From Planktothrix tepida PCC 9214 (lineage in GTDB: Bacteria > Cyanobacteriota > Cyanobacteriia > Cyanobacteriales > Microcoleaceae): a stretch of DNA of 64,000 bases. This document shows positions 63,286 to 64,000 of this stretch, piece after piece. Within the stretch, counting starts at the first letter, position 1. Every line of letters starts with the position of its first letter. The position numbers and the translations under genes were made by a program. The notes beneath the pieces are model-generated. The model ran no database searches and was not told the origin of the DNA. It saw nothing but the letters and a program-made list of their open reading frames with translations. The stretch spans positions 1,148,589 through 1,212,588 of the forward strand of contig NZ_LN889782.1 in NCBI RefSeq assembly GCF_900009145.1. The letters run 5' to 3'.

Positions 63286-63414
63286 AGGTATATTAATGTT
63301 GAAAGTTTTAAGTCTTGACTTTCCGAAAATAAGCTATTGCTCTAAAAAAAACTAGCTCCGCACCGTTTGCACAGATTCCTATACTAACTCTAATACTCGG
63401 AACAGATAACGATT

Positions 63415-64000
63415 ATGATTAAATACTCTATTGTGATCCGATGTTATAACGAAGAACAACATATAGGACGCCTGCTCAGTGGCATCATTGAGCAAAGTGT
63501 GCGGGATGTTGAAATCATCTTAGTAGACTCTGGGTCTACGGATGCCACCGTTGCTATTGCCTCCCGTTATCCTATCAAACTTTTGTCAATCCAGCCCCAG
63601 GAATTTTCCTTTGGTCGAGCCCTAAATCTGGGGTGTCAAGCTGCCACAGGGGATATCATTGTGATTGCCAGCGCCCACGTTTACCCCGTTTATCGGGACT
63701 GGATCGAGCAACTGTTAGTTCCCTTCCGTGACCCCAAAATTGCCCTAACTTATGGGAAACAACGGGGAAATCAACAGAGTAAATATTCTGAACATCAAGT
63801 CTTTGCTAAGTGGTTTCCTGATGAGTCTCACTGGTATCAAGACCATCCCTTCTGCAATAATGCTAACGCTGCGATTCGCCGTTCTCTGTGGCAACAACTG
63901 CCCTATAATGAAACCCTAACAGGTTTAGAAGATTTGGATTGGGCTAAACGGGTACTGGGACTTGGCTATCAACTTGCTTATGTGGCAGAAGCAGAAATTG
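63415..64000 (+). CDS. glycosyltransferase family 2, cut by window end
   Basis: From an ATG at 63415 the frame reads MIKYSIVIRCYNEEQHIGRL then LSGIIEQSVRDVEIILVDSG, STDATVAIASRYPIKLLSIQ, and GDIIVIASAHVYPVYRDWIE in place of a DXD motif. Later NNANAAIRRSLWQQLPYNET and TGLEDLDWAKRVLGLGYQLA are typical of rhamnosyltransferase-like enzymes. At least 195 residues are present and the frame is still open at 64000. It follows the preceding transferase by 129 bases, so the two are probably linked in a glycan locus continuing to the right. Confidence 0.85.
   Translation, partial: MIKYSIVIRCYNEEQHIGRLLSGIIEQSVRDVEIILVDSGSTDATVAIASRYPIKLLSIQPQEFSFGRALNLGCQAATGDIIVIASAHVYPVYRDWIEQLLVPFRDPKIALTYGKQRGNQQSKYSEHQVFAKWFPDESHWYQDHPFCNNANAAIRRSLWQQLPYNETLTGLEDLDWAKRVLGLGYQLAYVAEAEI

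Overview
The window is cyanobacterial chromosome, most likely from a filamentous, non-heterocystous Oscillatoriales-type organism (Planktothrix-like). This is inferred from NDH-1 genes (ndhC, ndhK, ndhD), the rubA-ycf48-psbE-psbF-psbL-psbJ cluster, gun4, heme oxygenase, a PedR-like regulator, many HIP1 octamers (GCGATCGC), low GC and abundant short tandem and palindromic repeats. No rRNA, tRNA or CRISPR array was found.

Layout. 0-3.5 kb: NDH-1 genes divergent from the PSII assembly/cytochrome b559 cluster. 3.5-16.5 kb: an IS605-type remnant, a radical SAM protein, an unusual PlsY-like/PEP-synthase-like fusion, a porin gene relic, DUF2993, Uma2, pentapeptide-repeat, DICT/HD-GYP-like, adenine deaminase, RTX and histidine kinase genes. 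16.5-21.5 kb: small accessory genes, an ATPase gene cut at its P-loop, acnB and a DJ-1/PfpI-family gene. 21.7-25.9 kb is a decayed island: an ISL3 deletion derivative with perfect ends, one intact methyltransferase, two truncated methyltransferases joined around an in-frame stop, and a glycosyltransferase split by a 96-bp MITE-like insertion. 26-37 kb: scpB, an M28 peptidase, MscS, an ABC binding protein, ndhD and an ABC exporter pair. 37-43 kb: a glycosyltransferase, an HpsJ-like protein, rfaE2, gun4 and heme oxygenase, restriction-modification relics and Uma2.

43-48 kb is a copper-handling region (sensor kinase, MerR-type promoter, copper P-type ATPase), followed by an 850-bp intergenic region with a good sigma70-type promoter in front of a strongly structured putative RNA. 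48-54.5 kb: a small PSII-related membrane protein, pedR, hisS, an ABA4-like protein and an 885-aa coiled-coil/TPR/FGE-sulfatase-fold protein. The 3' end of that last gene looks like the variable region of a diversity-generating retroelement (DGR) target, and related palindromic repeats flank it. 54.6-64 kb: a MerA-like flavoprotein, a C1 peptidase with a very acidic tail, a divergent manganese-type ABC transporter (mntC against mntA-mntB), DUF29 genes, a VapBC-like toxin-antitoxin pair bracketed by duplicated flanks, and two glycosyltransferases, the last cut by the window end.

The leads most worth a second look are the DGR-like variable region at about 54.34-54.46 kb, the structured RNA at about 47.74-47.93 kb, the toxin-antitoxin module between duplicated gene ends at 61.2-62.4 kb, and the MITE that would restore a glycosyltransferase frame on precise excision.
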